DNA of 64,000 bases from Paenibacillus sp. G2S3 (GCF_030123105.1 NZ_CP126095.1:992001-1056000); one strand, 5' to 3'; shown: positions 42,418 to 51,600, numbered from the stretch's first letter. Program-made: numbers and translations. The notes: a model not told the origin generated them from the letters alone.

Positions 42418-44820
42418 ATGATCAAAACACTGGCATTATCTTATGGTGAACAATATGCGGTACAGGAAGAGGCACAGCGCAGTAAAGGGGATGGACGCAG
42501 CAGCATCCATTACCCTGCCCTGTTTCTGTTCGTAGGCGACAAGGTTGCTCCGGCCATCGGTCCGGTGCTGGATAGCTGCGAACGGAAATGGGATAACGCC
42601 GGCGGTGTTATGGCATTACATGCTGTGTCAGGCGCAAAGAATGAGGAAACAGACAGAAGCAAGGTTGGATCTGATGCAGGAGGTAAAGACCGGGTGCTGG
42701 CCATGGCCTTGCCGGATATGACAGGGTCAGATCCACGCACTGTGCGTCATGAACTTTACCGTAAGTTTCATGAGGATACACATTATCTTGCTGAAATGAA
42801 TAAAGTTATCCGGCGGCTGAGCAACAGTATTGCAGATTATGGACGTCTATATTCATCTTTTGATGTAATCCATCTCTCTATCATTACGCGGGTCGATGAC
42901 CCGCTTAATGTATTGTTGCCCGAAATCACACTGCTGGCTCGTGCAATACTCAGCCAGTCCTTTAAGTCGGTACAGACGGATCTCTACGCTTTAATCAATG
43001 AGCGGGAGCAAGGGGATAATTTTGGATATTCCAGCTCGGTAGGGCTGGCTTTTCTGCGTGAATTGGACAGAATGCAAGCTACGGACTATACGTTTAATGG
43101 GCCGCTGCTTGTAACTGAAGATGGTCTGTCGATTCCAGTGGGTCATGGTCCTTCCGCATTATTTGACCTTGTGTATTTGCTCTCCGATAAGAATGAGCGC
43201 GGGATGATGTCGGCTCACGGCATGGATGATAACTATGAGATTATCTCCCATATCAGTCTACTTAAGAATCGTGTCCGTCCGACTTCTGATCAGGCTACCG
43301 GACACGGTGGCTATAACAATATGACCTTCAAAAGTGGCATCAGAGGCAGCACAGGAAGACAAGGCTACGCCTCCGCGGGCTTTTCTGGCGTAAGAAGACC
43401 TAATGTGCAAATTGCTTTGGCCGTACTGTATCACGCCTTCCGGCGTCTTGCAGCGGATATGCGTGAGGGCAGTCCATGGACGATGCGCGAGCGCCAATCC
43501 TTATTAGGACTGGATCCTGATAGTCTGCGAGAGCATGCGACGCAGCTAGTCCCGGAGAAAGACGGCCTGAATGAAATGACGGGGCTAATGAGTCACGGAC
43601 GTCCGTCCTACAATGAGCTGAAGCAGTTGTCGCTACGTGAAGCTGAACAGCAGCTGTTCGGTGATGGTGGCGAAGCTTATTTCCGCAATAATTTTGTGTC
43701 AGAGTCTAATCGGAGAGTAGAGGGGATCCATCCTCTTCGTGGTTGGCGCACCACATTAGCGGCTCAGGAAACAGCCACGCCAGCAGTAACATTCTATCAA
43801 CTAGCAGAGTGGACTGCTGATCGCGATGAGGGTGGCAGTGTGCTGCATGCTTTGCGCCAGCATATGACTGGATTGCGTTCAGCGATGGTCTCCGCGCAGG
43901 ATGAGCTTGAGAATCTTTATGCAGAAAGCGTGGAGCGCCAGCCGTTCCAGCGTGTGCCGCTGTTTGACAAACGAACAGTACGCAACTTCATTCATTACTT
44001 ATTCTCAGCGGTATATGGCCAAAAATATGAGCTATTATGTTTGGAAAGTGAGCTCGCGCTGTGCAGTCGTTTAGAATCTGCGCTTGAGCAGCTTCATGCG
44101 GAAAGTGTGGCTCGTGTGAAAGCTATGGAGACGCTCGAAGAAGAGTTACGTATTACTGTGATGGACAGCATTGGGCGAACGAACGAAACCACTGGCCAGA
44201 ACGTGATGGAATATTACCGAGTTGTCACAGAAGAAGTAATGAAGGATATCGAGACCCGGCGTGGGCCAGGGATATTTTTCAGTGAGAAGTACATGGGCAG
44301 CATTTCTAAGCTATTAGAGCAAGGCAAAGAAGCGGTAGCGGAGCGTTTGATTGGCATTTGTCAGCGGGAAATCTTAACGGCAGATCCGTTTGCCTTATCT
44401 TTCGAGGAAGAGCTGCTGCGGCGTGCAAATGTTGCGGCTGCTTACGAGAACCGTCAGGTTTTATCTAAGGAAGAGTTGTTCAAGCGTCTGTACCGTAATC
44501 TGGAGGACGGCGCGACGATCAATGTTCGTCTGTTCGAATACACGCAAGAGCATCGTCATGAGGAAAAATATTTCTTCGGAGACAGCGCATCTGAATTCCT
44601 GCGCTACGCATTTGGTGTGGATGAGACGACTCGCGTCTACCGCTTGGGCTTCGTGCATGAACAGCGTAGGAGCGGAGTGGAGAAGCTGAATTTGATGGGA
44701 GGTTTCCATTTAGAAGATCTGCTTTATTACCGTAATGGTAAGGTCTATTATGAAACCTATGTTCAGAATGGTTATCAGCTTCATGGTCTGAGTCAAGAAC
44801 AGCTTCCAGAGATGCGCTGA
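42418..44820 (+). CDS. Unknown protein, candidate degenerate tubulin-like partner
   Basis: 800 residues, starting 4 bases after the preceding stop with only a weak ribosome site, so translation is probably coupled. I recognise no named family. By eye its first 300 residues follow the tubulin-like neighbour: residues 33-57 (ALFLFVGDKVAPAIG then helix) against IIGLGGTGIDALL; 149-178 (VIHLSIITRVDDPLNV then LLARAIL) against FLLTGLSGGTGSGAF; 208-216 (GLAFLRELD) against GYAALKELD; 249-260 (FDLVYLLSDKNE) against FNLCHLISATNT. The glycine-rich nucleotide loops are lost. The rest is helical. It could form a hetero-complex with the tubulin-like protein. The homology is inferred. Confidence 0.6.
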   Translation: MIKTLALSYGEQYAVQEEAQRSKGDGRSSIHYPALFLFVGDKVAPAIGPVLDSCERKWDNAGGVMALHAVSGAKNEETDRSKVGSDAGGKDRVLAMALPDMTGSDPRTVRHELYRKFHEDTHYLAEMNKVIRRLSNSIADYGRLYSSFDVIHLSIITRVDDPLNVLLPEITLLARAILSQSFKSVQTDLYALINEREQGDNFGYSSSVGLAFLRELDRMQATDYTFNGPLLVTEDGLSIPVGHGPSALFDLVYLLSDKNERGMMSAHGMDDNYEIISHISLLKNRVRPTSDQATGHGGYNNMTFKSGIRGSTGRQGYASAGFSGVRRPNVQIALAVLYHAFRRLAADMREGSPWTMRERQSLLGLDPDSLREHATQLVPEKDGLNEMTGLMSHGRPSYNELKQLSLREAEQQLFGDGGEAYFRNNFVSESNRRVEGIHPLRGWRTTLAAQETATPAVTFYQLAEWTADRDEGGSVLHALRQHMTGLRSAMVSAQDELENLYAESVERQPFQRVPLFDKRTVRNFIHYLFSAVYGQKYELLCLESELALCSRLESALEQLHAESVARVKAMETLEEELRITVMDSIGRTNETTGQNVMEYYRVVTEEVMKDIETRRGPGIFFSEKYMGSISKLLEQGKEAVAERLIGICQREILTADPFALSFEEELLRRANVAAAYENRQVLSKEELFKRLYRNLEDGATINVRLFEYTQEHRHEEKYFFGDSASEFLRYAFGVDETTRVYRLGFVHEQRRSGVEKLNLMGGFHLEDLLYYRNGKVYYETYVQNGYQLHGLSQEQLPEMR

Positions 44821-45151
44821 TTACGTAATAGATGGCTATTCTCACTTGGAGTCTCTTTATTGCACTTTGTGCAATAGAATCATCGGATACAACCTTTAAT
44901 TAGAGTTCTATTGTATTTGATACATTAGATTTAAGCAGATTTCTGGAACAGGGACATTTCTCCTTATTTCCAATGCACATTATGCAATAGAATAGAAATA
45001 GATGTTTCTTCTATTCCATTCTATTGCACAAAGTGCAATCTGGGGGATGATAACACATCCGGGCAGCCCGTTAATCGGGCTACATAACCCCCGAACAATG
45101 TTAAGGCCATAAGAATACAATTCAGGTTTCTCCCGGAAAGGAAGTATAAAG
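44821..45151. other. Repeat-filled gap inside the cluster
   Basis: A 331-base break between the candidate degenerate tubulin gene and the membrane vWA gene, containing the 179-nt element copy B (44860-45038). No gene and no T-tailed terminator seen. Confidence 0.7.
44860..45038. repeat. 179-nt multi-palindrome element, copy B
   Basis: Four dyads at offsets 1 (TTGCACTTTGTGCAA), 53 (TGTATTTGATACA), 115 (TGCACATTATGCA) and 165 (TTGCACAAAGTGCAA). The 21-nt ends are perfect inverted repeats. Copy A at 18608 has the same length and offsets, while the linkers differ. Confidence 0.8.
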
Positions 45152-46423
45152 ATGCAGCGAAAAATCAATCTGCTCCTGCTCTTCTTCAGTCTGATCGGTG
45201 GCGGGGTCGCCTTTCTTTTTGGCGAGTGGCTGCTAAGCTGGTATAACGATCTCCCTTCCATCTTGCTCGTAGGCATTTATTTTGCCATCGTAGCACTCGG
45301 TATCGGCATCGGTTGCCTGCTTGCAGAAATGATCTCACCACGGCTGAACGGAGCCTCATGGAAGCAGCGCTACTTAGGTCTATCCTGGAAGCTACTGCCT
45401 CTGATGATTGTCCTTGCACTTGGAGTTGGAGCATTAACAGAATTCGTTTATGAGCTGAATTTTGGCGGTGCTAAACCGGTTAAAAATGTAGTGATGGCTA
45501 TCGATGACTCTGGCAGTATGGCGCAGAGTGATCCTGATAACAGCCGTTATTCAGCCGCTAAGGCGTTAATTGCGAGAATGGACAATGACAATCAGGTAGC
45601 GGTGGTGACATTTAACCACGAAGCTGTAGTCGTCCAGCCGTTAACACCACTCTCAGACTCGCAGAATCGTGAGAAGGTGTTGACAGCGATTGATAATCTG
45701 AAGCCAACTGAGGGTGGAACGAACATTAGCGGTGCGATCTCGGAAGCCCTTAAGGAGATAGACAGTGACGGCAGAAAAAATCAAGGCGCTATGGTCATCT
45801 TGCTGTCAGATGGAGTGAGTAATTTCGATACCTCACGAGAATTACAGACCTATATAGATCGTGGAATTGCCGTAAATACCATTGGTCTGGGGATGCAGGA
45901 TCCTGCGGGTACCCAGCTGCTGCAGGATATTGCGAGAATAACGGGTGGTCACTATTATGATGTGACAGATACGGCCCTTCTGGGTGATGTATTCCAACAA
46001 ATCTATGATCGTTTGGGAGATCGAACATTGCTTACGGTGCGCAGTGATGCTACGGCAGATAGTCCATACTATGCTGCGGTTCGTATTTTGTCGCTGATGC
46101 TAATCGGTGCTGCACTTGGACTCGGTCTTGGTATTATGTTTGACAACCGCCATTTAGCAAAAAGCTTCGGGATTGGCGGTGTAATCTCAGGGTTGTTTGC
46201 AGGGCTTATTTTGGAATTTGGACTTAGCGGACACAATTTTACTGACGGACTTATTCGCCTCCTAGCTGTTCTTATATTGGCTGCAATCATCTCATTATTT
46301 ACAGGCGTCATTCCGGTAGGAGAAGGACGTATTTACCGTAATAGAAGAAACAATACAACTCCTACTCCACCGTCAGAAAGCTTTCCTGATCGACGGAGAA
46401 ATCGGAACAGCAAAGGATTCTAG
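45152..46423 (+). CDS. Polytopic membrane protein with von Willebrand factor A domain
   Basis: 423 residues, ATG 8 bases after AAAGGAAG. Three N-terminal membrane helices (about 6-28, 35-60, 76-97), a vWA domain (about 110-290) with MIDAS DDSGS (starting Asp at about 118), a Thr in EGGTNISGA and Asp in LSDGVSNFD, then three more helices (about 308-328, 337-357, 367-390) and a basic C-terminal tail. By the positive-inside rule (KQR loop and R-rich tail inside) the vWA domain faces outside. It sits after the repeat-filled gap and before the small beta protein; likely a membrane component of the cluster's machine. Confidence 0.88.
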   Translation: MQRKINLLLLFFSLIGGGVAFLFGEWLLSWYNDLPSILLVGIYFAIVALGIGIGCLLAEMISPRLNGASWKQRYLGLSWKLLPLMIVLALGVGALTEFVYELNFGGAKPVKNVVMAIDDSGSMAQSDPDNSRYSAAKALIARMDNDNQVAVVTFNHEAVVVQPLTPLSDSQNREKVLTAIDNLKPTEGGTNISGAISEALKEIDSDGRKNQGAMVILLSDGVSNFDTSRELQTYIDRGIAVNTIGLGMQDPAGTQLLQDIARITGGHYYDVTDTALLGDVFQQIYDRLGDRTLLTVRSDATADSPYYAAVRILSLMLIGAALGLGLGIMFDNRHLAKSFGIGGVISGLFAGLILEFGLSGHNFTDGLIRLLAVLILAAIISLFTGVIPVGEGRIYRNRRNNTTPTPPSESFPDRRRNRNSKGF

Positions 46424-46445
46424 TAGTTGAAAGGGGCTTACAGTA

Positions 46446-47087
46446 ATGAGGTACGCCGAGGATAATGCTTCCGCTCTCGTAATAACGGATGTGACATCTC
46501 AAGTGGATGACCGGTTCTGTACGCTGAGATGGCGCTGGCCGGACGGTGTGCAGGCGGTGTACATCCACAAGACCTCCGCAGAAGAGGCTTCCAGGGGAAC
46601 CGGGGATATTCCACCGGTCGGAATGAAGCTCTACACTCGTGAGGAATATAAATCTAACAATGGATACCGTGACCGATTGGATGAGATCGGCCTAGTCTCC
46701 TATACCATATTTGCTCGCCTTGCTGAGAACGGAGAGACTTTGCTGGTGAAGCAAAGTAACGGTGCCAACCATGTGGTGGTCAGTGCAGGCAAAGCCAGAA
46801 TCTATTATTCCATTCAACAAAAAAGAGGGTTATTTGGAAAACAAAAGACCGTACATATGGCGATTACGGCAGAAGTTCCAGTGGCTCGAGATGTCCTCTG
46901 TTATGTCAAGAAACGGGGAGGACATCCGGCAGGGAAAGAGGATGGTATTCTCTTTCCCTTCGTACAGGATTTCGCCCCTGGACGCAACGTACTCCCGCCG
47001 ATTGAGATCGGCAAGGAGGATTTTGTACGCATCTTTTTCACCGATGGTCCTAAGTATGGACTTTATTACGAGTTGGTGCCGGAGTAA
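46446..47087 (+). CDS. Small beta-rich protein of unknown function
   Basis: 213 residues, starting 22 bases after the vWA gene with AAAGGGG upstream. The first 110 residues have the strand pattern of a fibronectin type III-like module (CTLRWRWPDGVQAVYIHK; GLVSYTIFARL), the rest is another beta domain (ARIYYSIQQKR; MAITAEVPV). No signal peptide or membrane helix, so it is cytosolic. No catalytic motif is visible. It lies between the membrane vWA protein and the GTPase and may be an adaptor between them. Family not recognised. Confidence 0.7.
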   Translation: MRYAEDNASALVITDVTSQVDDRFCTLRWRWPDGVQAVYIHKTSAEEASRGTGDIPPVGMKLYTREEYKSNNGYRDRLDEIGLVSYTIFARLAENGETLLVKQSNGANHVVVSAGKARIYYSIQQKRGLFGKQKTVHMAITAEVPVARDVLCYVKKRGGHPAGKEDGILFPFVQDFAPGRNVLPPIEIGKEDFVRIFFTDGPKYGLYYELVPE

Positions 47088-47171
47088 GGTCAGTCTACGC
47101 GTGCAAGCGAGTGTTGGGCATTGCCTGTTCATAGCAAGATACGCAGATACAACTTTTGGGAGGATGAGTAG

Positions 47172-48434
47172 ATGTCTTTTTTTAGCCGTTTTATGAAAAA
47201 GAATCAGCCGGAGCCAAGGCCACTTTTTTACGATATCGTGTGCCCTTATTGCTTCACCAAATTCTCTCCGGAGGATGTGGTCTTTCGGGCTATGCATAGC
47301 CGAGAGGACGATGAGAATTACGCGCTGGGCGAGGATGATGCCTTAAATAAATACCGTGAGCGCTTTGGGCTCGATACGGTGGATGACATAGAAGCGATCA
47401 TTAATCCGGCGGATATACCGGAAGAATACCATCATTATACCGATCATGTGTTAACAGGGCTTACGGATCGTTATGGAGTGCTCACACGCAGACGGCTTTG
47501 TCCATCCTGCCATAACGAGCTGCCTGTGACTGCAGGTAAGGTTCCTAGCAACATTATCTCGATTATCGGAGCTTCCCAAGTCGGGAAGTCAGTGTACATG
47601 ACTGCGCTGATTCACACCTTGCAGCATACGACAGCAGGTCATTTTGATGCTGCCTGTATGCCACTTAATGCGGAAATTAGCCGTAAGTTCCGTACGCTGT
47701 ATGAAGAACCGCTTTTTGAGCGCGGGGATCTGCTGGCCTCTACACAAAAGGAAAAAATGCAGGAGCCGTTTATTTTTCAATTTGTCTTTAAGGATGAAGA
47801 GAAGCCGCCACTGACGCTTGTGTTCTTCGATGTAGCGGGTGAGGGCATGGTGGATCAAGATTATCTGGGACTGCACGGTCAGCATATCAAGAACTCTGCC
47901 GGTATTCTGTTTATGGTCGATCCGCTGCAAATCCGTTCAATCCGTGAGAAGATTCATATTAACATTGGCGATCGTCCGGGGGAATGGGTTTCGCAATATG
48001 ACGAGCCACGTGATGTTGTACTGACGATGTTCGGTGATTTTATCGCCTATCAGGAAAAGAGCAAAACTGACATTCCAACAGCAGTCGTTCTTGCGAAAAG
48101 TGATATGCTGCATTCGCTGAAGGATGAGGATGGCGATTACATCAAGTCCAACAGCAATGTATTCAATAACTATGTTCATCGTAAAACGCTAAATATGGAC
48201 GAGTTCCACAATATCGACGGAGAAATCCGCAGATTTATTGGCAAGGTGGACAGACCTTTTAAAGATACAATGGATGTGTACTTCTCGAATACGGGCTATT
48301 TTGCGGTATCTGCGTTGGGCAGTAACCCTCTGAATCAGAAGATTGAGGGTGTAGTCAGCCCTATTCGCGTAGACGAGCCGTTTATTTGGCTGCTGCATAA
48401 GCTGAAGTATATTGAGGGGAGCGACGGCCCGTGA
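47172..48434 (+). CDS. Zinc-ribbon TRAFAC-like GTPase (double-GTPase type)
   Basis: 420 residues, ATG after TGGGAGGATGAG. Residues 24-27 (CPYC) and 110-113 (CPSC) form a split zinc ribbon. The P-loop is GASQVGKS (133-140), switch II/Walker B is FFDVAGEG (Asp220, Gly223), and AKSD (308-311) stands for the NKxD base-specificity motif with Ala replacing Asn's neighbour pattern. The order and the following GAP1-like gene match the DO-GTPase2 class described for predicted conflict systems. Cytosolic. The 4-base overlap with the next gene (GTGA) implies coupled translation and a tight complex. Substrate and role unknown. Confidence 0.85.
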   Translation: MSFFSRFMKKNQPEPRPLFYDIVCPYCFTKFSPEDVVFRAMHSREDDENYALGEDDALNKYRERFGLDTVDDIEAIINPADIPEEYHHYTDHVLTGLTDRYGVLTRRRLCPSCHNELPVTAGKVPSNIISIIGASQVGKSVYMTALIHTLQHTTAGHFDAACMPLNAEISRKFRTLYEEPLFERGDLLASTQKEKMQEPFIFQFVFKDEEKPPLTLVFFDVAGEGMVDQDYLGLHGQHIKNSAGILFMVDPLQIRSIREKIHINIGDRPGEWVSQYDEPRDVVLTMFGDFIAYQEKSKTDIPTAVVLAKSDMLHSLKDEDGDYIKSNSNVFNNYVHRKTLNMDEFHNIDGEIRRFIGKVDRPFKDTMDVYFSNTGYFAVSALGSNPLNQKIEGVVSPIRVDEPFIWLLHKLKYIEGSDGP

Positions 48435-51391
48435 ATGTTTTCTCAGGGTCTAAGATCGCCCAACAAATGTACACCCGCGAACGCCGCGGATTGTTTCGTT
48501 CCACAGAAGGCTTTGATACAGTAGCGAAATCGGACAGTCTGGACAATAATTTTATCAAAAAAACACTGCATCCCTTCTGCCTCTACGATGCTCCAGCAGA
48601 GCTGGCTGCCCGTGGGGAGAAGGATGAGTCTCTATATCCTAGTTCGCTGCACCTGTTCCATGCAGAGAATGGCGACACCGTGATTGGGATGAGTAGTTAT
48701 CAAGCGACTGATTTTACGGGCCAGCGCAGCGCCTTTTTTGCACATAACTTTGTAGTTCCAGCCTCACGTTCAGAGGAAATCATTCATAGCTACGGGGACT
48801 TTCTTCATGCTGATTTCGCAAAAAGTTATGAAGGAGAGCTGGGCGGAACCTTGCCGGAGCTGTCTGCTATTCCGGTTATACGTACAGATCGTCGCCCTGA
48901 TCCTATAGCGGGCTTACGCTTGTTAGGGATTAATGAAGGGATATTTAAGGCATTGCTGCAGGCGGTAATGCTCTCTGTGGCAGGTAAGAAAAAAATCTAT
49001 ATCGCTCTAAATGTACCGATCACGGAGCTGTCTGCACGTGCGGTGGAGCTTACAGAGATTTTATATAGTGTGCTGCCGTATGAATTCCGCCGTAGATTAG
49101 GCGTGATTACGTATGCTAATGAACCGCAAAGCCGTAAATATATACATCTTAGCTTTGTGGAAAAAGGCTCACTCCGTCCCGGTGATCGCAGCATCGAGAA
49201 GGATTTCACATTCGATTTGGTTTCAGGACGGATGGGGAATGTAGATTTTGGTGAGTCTCGCCAGCCTTATGCTGATCTGGTTTGGAAGCTGATGCTTTTG
49301 AATCCAGGGGATCTCGACGATTTCGTGAGTTTTGCCGATCAGATCCTGCGTGGAGAAAGTCCTGAGCATAAACTATCGCCAGCTTTCTATAATCAGTTAG
49401 CCGTATTTTATGAGATTGAGCAGGGAAATGAGCATTTATATACGGAGAACAAGAGCGCGGTGCTGAGTGGATTGCTCTCTTATCTTAAAGCGGAGGGTGC
49501 TATTCATTCCAGGATCCGACTGAATGATATTTTCTTGGAGCGGTTCGACCGAGAATTTGATTTAGTTCGGCAAAGGAATGTCCCGGAGCCTGCTATTATG
49601 GAGTGCTTTAAGGATTATTTTGTGCTCAAGGGTCATAATTACAAAGTCAGAATCGTCGATTATTTCATTAATGGAATGCTTCATAGCGTGGAAGCGGGAC
49701 GCAAAGATGTTCTCAATGCAGCATACGGTATCATTGAGAGTAATGATGAGCTAAGCGCTACTTTTTTTCAAAGGGTAATGTCTGAATCGTATTTCCGCAA
49801 GCAGCTATTAGAGCCTTATATGGAGTCAAGACTTGTTGCTGCATCTAAATCTGTGGACATTCTGAGTTTTGTACTTCATTGGGGTCGGTTTCTGCCGGCT
49901 GCGTTAGAGCAACCCTTTGCTCAGGATGCAGTAAGAGATTACTTGCTAGAAAAGCTACAACTGGAGACTGATCCGGTTGCTGCGGTAGCTGAAATTCATG
50001 GCATTGTAGATAAAGCGGAAAAAGATCGACGTAGAGGGACAAGCGTTTCTCCAAAAGTAATCTCGCTCATGCTGGAGCTTGCAGCATCTGCTGACAGATT
50101 CCTGCTGAACCGGCTATCCCTTACTGAAATGACGCAGGAAGACTTACTAGAGGTTGTTTTCTTACGTTATGGCAATGTCGTGGATTGGCAACCGCCACTA
50201 GATAGAATTAGCAAGCAGAAAGAAAATGCACTCCGCGCTGCTTATCGCTGGTTTGGTGAAGAGAAGCCGAATGAAGAGATTTTTGCAGGCTTGTCTCCTA
50301 AGGAATTGGACGATGTACAGCTGCTCGGTCGCCGTTTACTAAAGGAAGCTCGAGTGCTAGAGCCGTTTGAACGTCTTCCTCTAGCCTTCTACTACACCAG
50401 TGAGCGTGAGAGTGGTCCGCTGGATTATGACGCATTACTGGAGTTAGTTAAGTATAAAGCGGGTACCGATAAGGATGTTATCTATCGATTCTTTGCATGG
50501 TCCCAAGGGAATTCTTTATTTGCGATATCCAATAAAAAGCTTTATCCGGGTTACCGCCGGGCGATTCTGAAGTATTTCCAGAGCAGTGACCGCGAAGCCT
50601 TCAAGAATCGTGATTTCCGCAAAAGCTATGTCGCTACCGCTCGGCCTGCTCTACAAAATGTCTATAATGAAGCTCGCTCCCAGCTCGCTTCCCCGCTGGC
50701 GCGCTGGATCAGCCGCAGTCGATTTCGACTCCTGATCTCCGGTTCCATTACTGGTATTCTGGTGATTATTGCAATTATCGTATTCAGTATGCTACGTCCG
50801 GAAGATCATAAGACGGCCCTGCCTGGGACAACCCCTGAGCCGACACCTGTTCAGAGTCCAGGTAGTATGCTTCCTCCGGCTTCCGTTTACCTGAAGGATC
50901 TAGCTACAGAAGAAGATAAAGGAAGCAGTGTATTGGTGTTTACGTTTGCCAAAGCGGATGATTGTGTGCAATTTAATCCGACGGAAATTAGTCTGATGAC
51001 TTCATCCAATGTGGTGGATAAGAGCTTTAAGGTCACTGCTAGCCATGGAACTTGTCCAGTTCCGTCAGCGGATGCCACAGGCACTACTGCTGAAACGGCT
51101 GAAGGTGCGGACGCTACTAACGCAGGAGCCGATGCCACACCGTCTCCAACGCCTTCATCTGATGCGGAGAATAACACAGTGGAGCCATCCGCAACAGCTG
51201 TCACAGAAGGGGGACAGCCATCCTATCAGGTGGAGGTTACCTTAGAACCGGGCGCGACCATCGTAGAGAAAAGTATGATCAAGGCGGGGAGATTTACATT
51301 GATTGTAGATCCCGCTCCAAAGGATACACCGGATGTTAACGCAAGTGCTGAACCTTCGCCAACTGCAAGTCCAGAAGGAACAGCTGAATAA
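48431..51391 (+). CDS. GTPase-associated protein (GAP1-N2 type), membrane anchored
   Basis: 986 residues from a GTG overlapping the GTPase stop by 4 bases. The start (QQMYTRERRGLFRSTEGFD and FIKKTLHPFC) is what I associate with the GAP1-N2 domain, and the next 600 residues fit the family's helical middle and C-terminal parts. A single membrane helix lies at about 767-790 (SGSITGILVIIAIIVFSML), preceded by RSRFR, so the N-terminal 760 residues are cytosolic. The last 190 residues are external and rich in Pro, Thr, Ser and Ala with a small beta part. It probably recruits the GTPase to the membrane. Confidence 0.8.
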   Translation: MNVFSGSKIAQQMYTRERRGLFRSTEGFDTVAKSDSLDNNFIKKTLHPFCLYDAPAELAARGEKDESLYPSSLHLFHAENGDTVIGMSSYQATDFTGQRSAFFAHNFVVPASRSEEIIHSYGDFLHADFAKSYEGELGGTLPELSAIPVIRTDRRPDPIAGLRLLGINEGIFKALLQAVMLSVAGKKKIYIALNVPITELSARAVELTEILYSVLPYEFRRRLGVITYANEPQSRKYIHLSFVEKGSLRPGDRSIEKDFTFDLVSGRMGNVDFGESRQPYADLVWKLMLLNPGDLDDFVSFADQILRGESPEHKLSPAFYNQLAVFYEIEQGNEHLYTENKSAVLSGLLSYLKAEGAIHSRIRLNDIFLERFDREFDLVRQRNVPEPAIMECFKDYFVLKGHNYKVRIVDYFINGMLHSVEAGRKDVLNAAYGIIESNDELSATFFQRVMSESYFRKQLLEPYMESRLVAASKSVDILSFVLHWGRFLPAALEQPFAQDAVRDYLLEKLQLETDPVAAVAEIHGIVDKAEKDRRRGTSVSPKVISLMLELAASADRFLLNRLSLTEMTQEDLLEVVFLRYGNVVDWQPPLDRISKQKENALRAAYRWFGEEKPNEEIFAGLSPKELDDVQLLGRRLLKEARVLEPFERLPLAFYYTSERESGPLDYDALLELVKYKAGTDKDVIYRFFAWSQGNSLFAISNKKLYPGYRRAILKYFQSSDREAFKNRDFRKSYVATARPALQNVYNEARSQLASPLARWISRSRFRLLISGSITGILVIIAIIVFSMLRPEDHKTALPGTTPEPTPVQSPGSMLPPASVYLKDLATEEDKGSSVLVFTFAKADDCVQFNPTEISLMTSSNVVDKSFKVTASHGTCPVPSADATGTTAETAEGADATNAGADATPSPTPSSDAENNTVEPSATAVTEGGQPSYQVEVTLEPGATIVEKSMIKAGRFTLIVDPAPKDTPDVNASAEPSPTASPEGTAE

Positions 51392-51404
51392 AGGAATTTC
51401 TGAT

Positions 51405-51449
51405 CAGCAGGCCGATACCGAAAGGTTTGGTTCTGCTGTTCTTTTTTTT
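51405..51449 (+). terminator. Terminator after the vWA/tubulin/GTPase cluster
   Basis: CAGCAG pairs with CTGCTG, with inner pairing around a GAAA tetraloop, followed by TTCTTTTTTT. Confidence 0.8.
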
Positions 51450-51518
51450 GTTACTCATACAAAGCTTTTCTATAGACATGCTATGTATTAATAGATATGA
51501 TTATGAAAATAAGGTAAT

Positions 51519-51538
51519 ACCGCCCTTCATAGGGCGGT
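51519..51538 (+). terminator. Short strong hairpin upstream of DUF4430 gene
   Basis: ACCGCCCT-TCAT-AGGGCGGT is a perfect 8-bp stem followed by CTTTATG. It is a second terminator or a leader hairpin. Confidence 0.5.
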
Positions 51539-51600
51539 CTTTATGTTGTGCGCTCTTATTTTATGTAGTATCCATTCCTTTTATAGAAAGAGGTTGAACA

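Noticed and set aside
45152..46423. Linking the vWA genes to MoxR AAA-ATPase systems
   Set aside because: No MoxR-type Walker A/B protein is encoded anywhere in the window.
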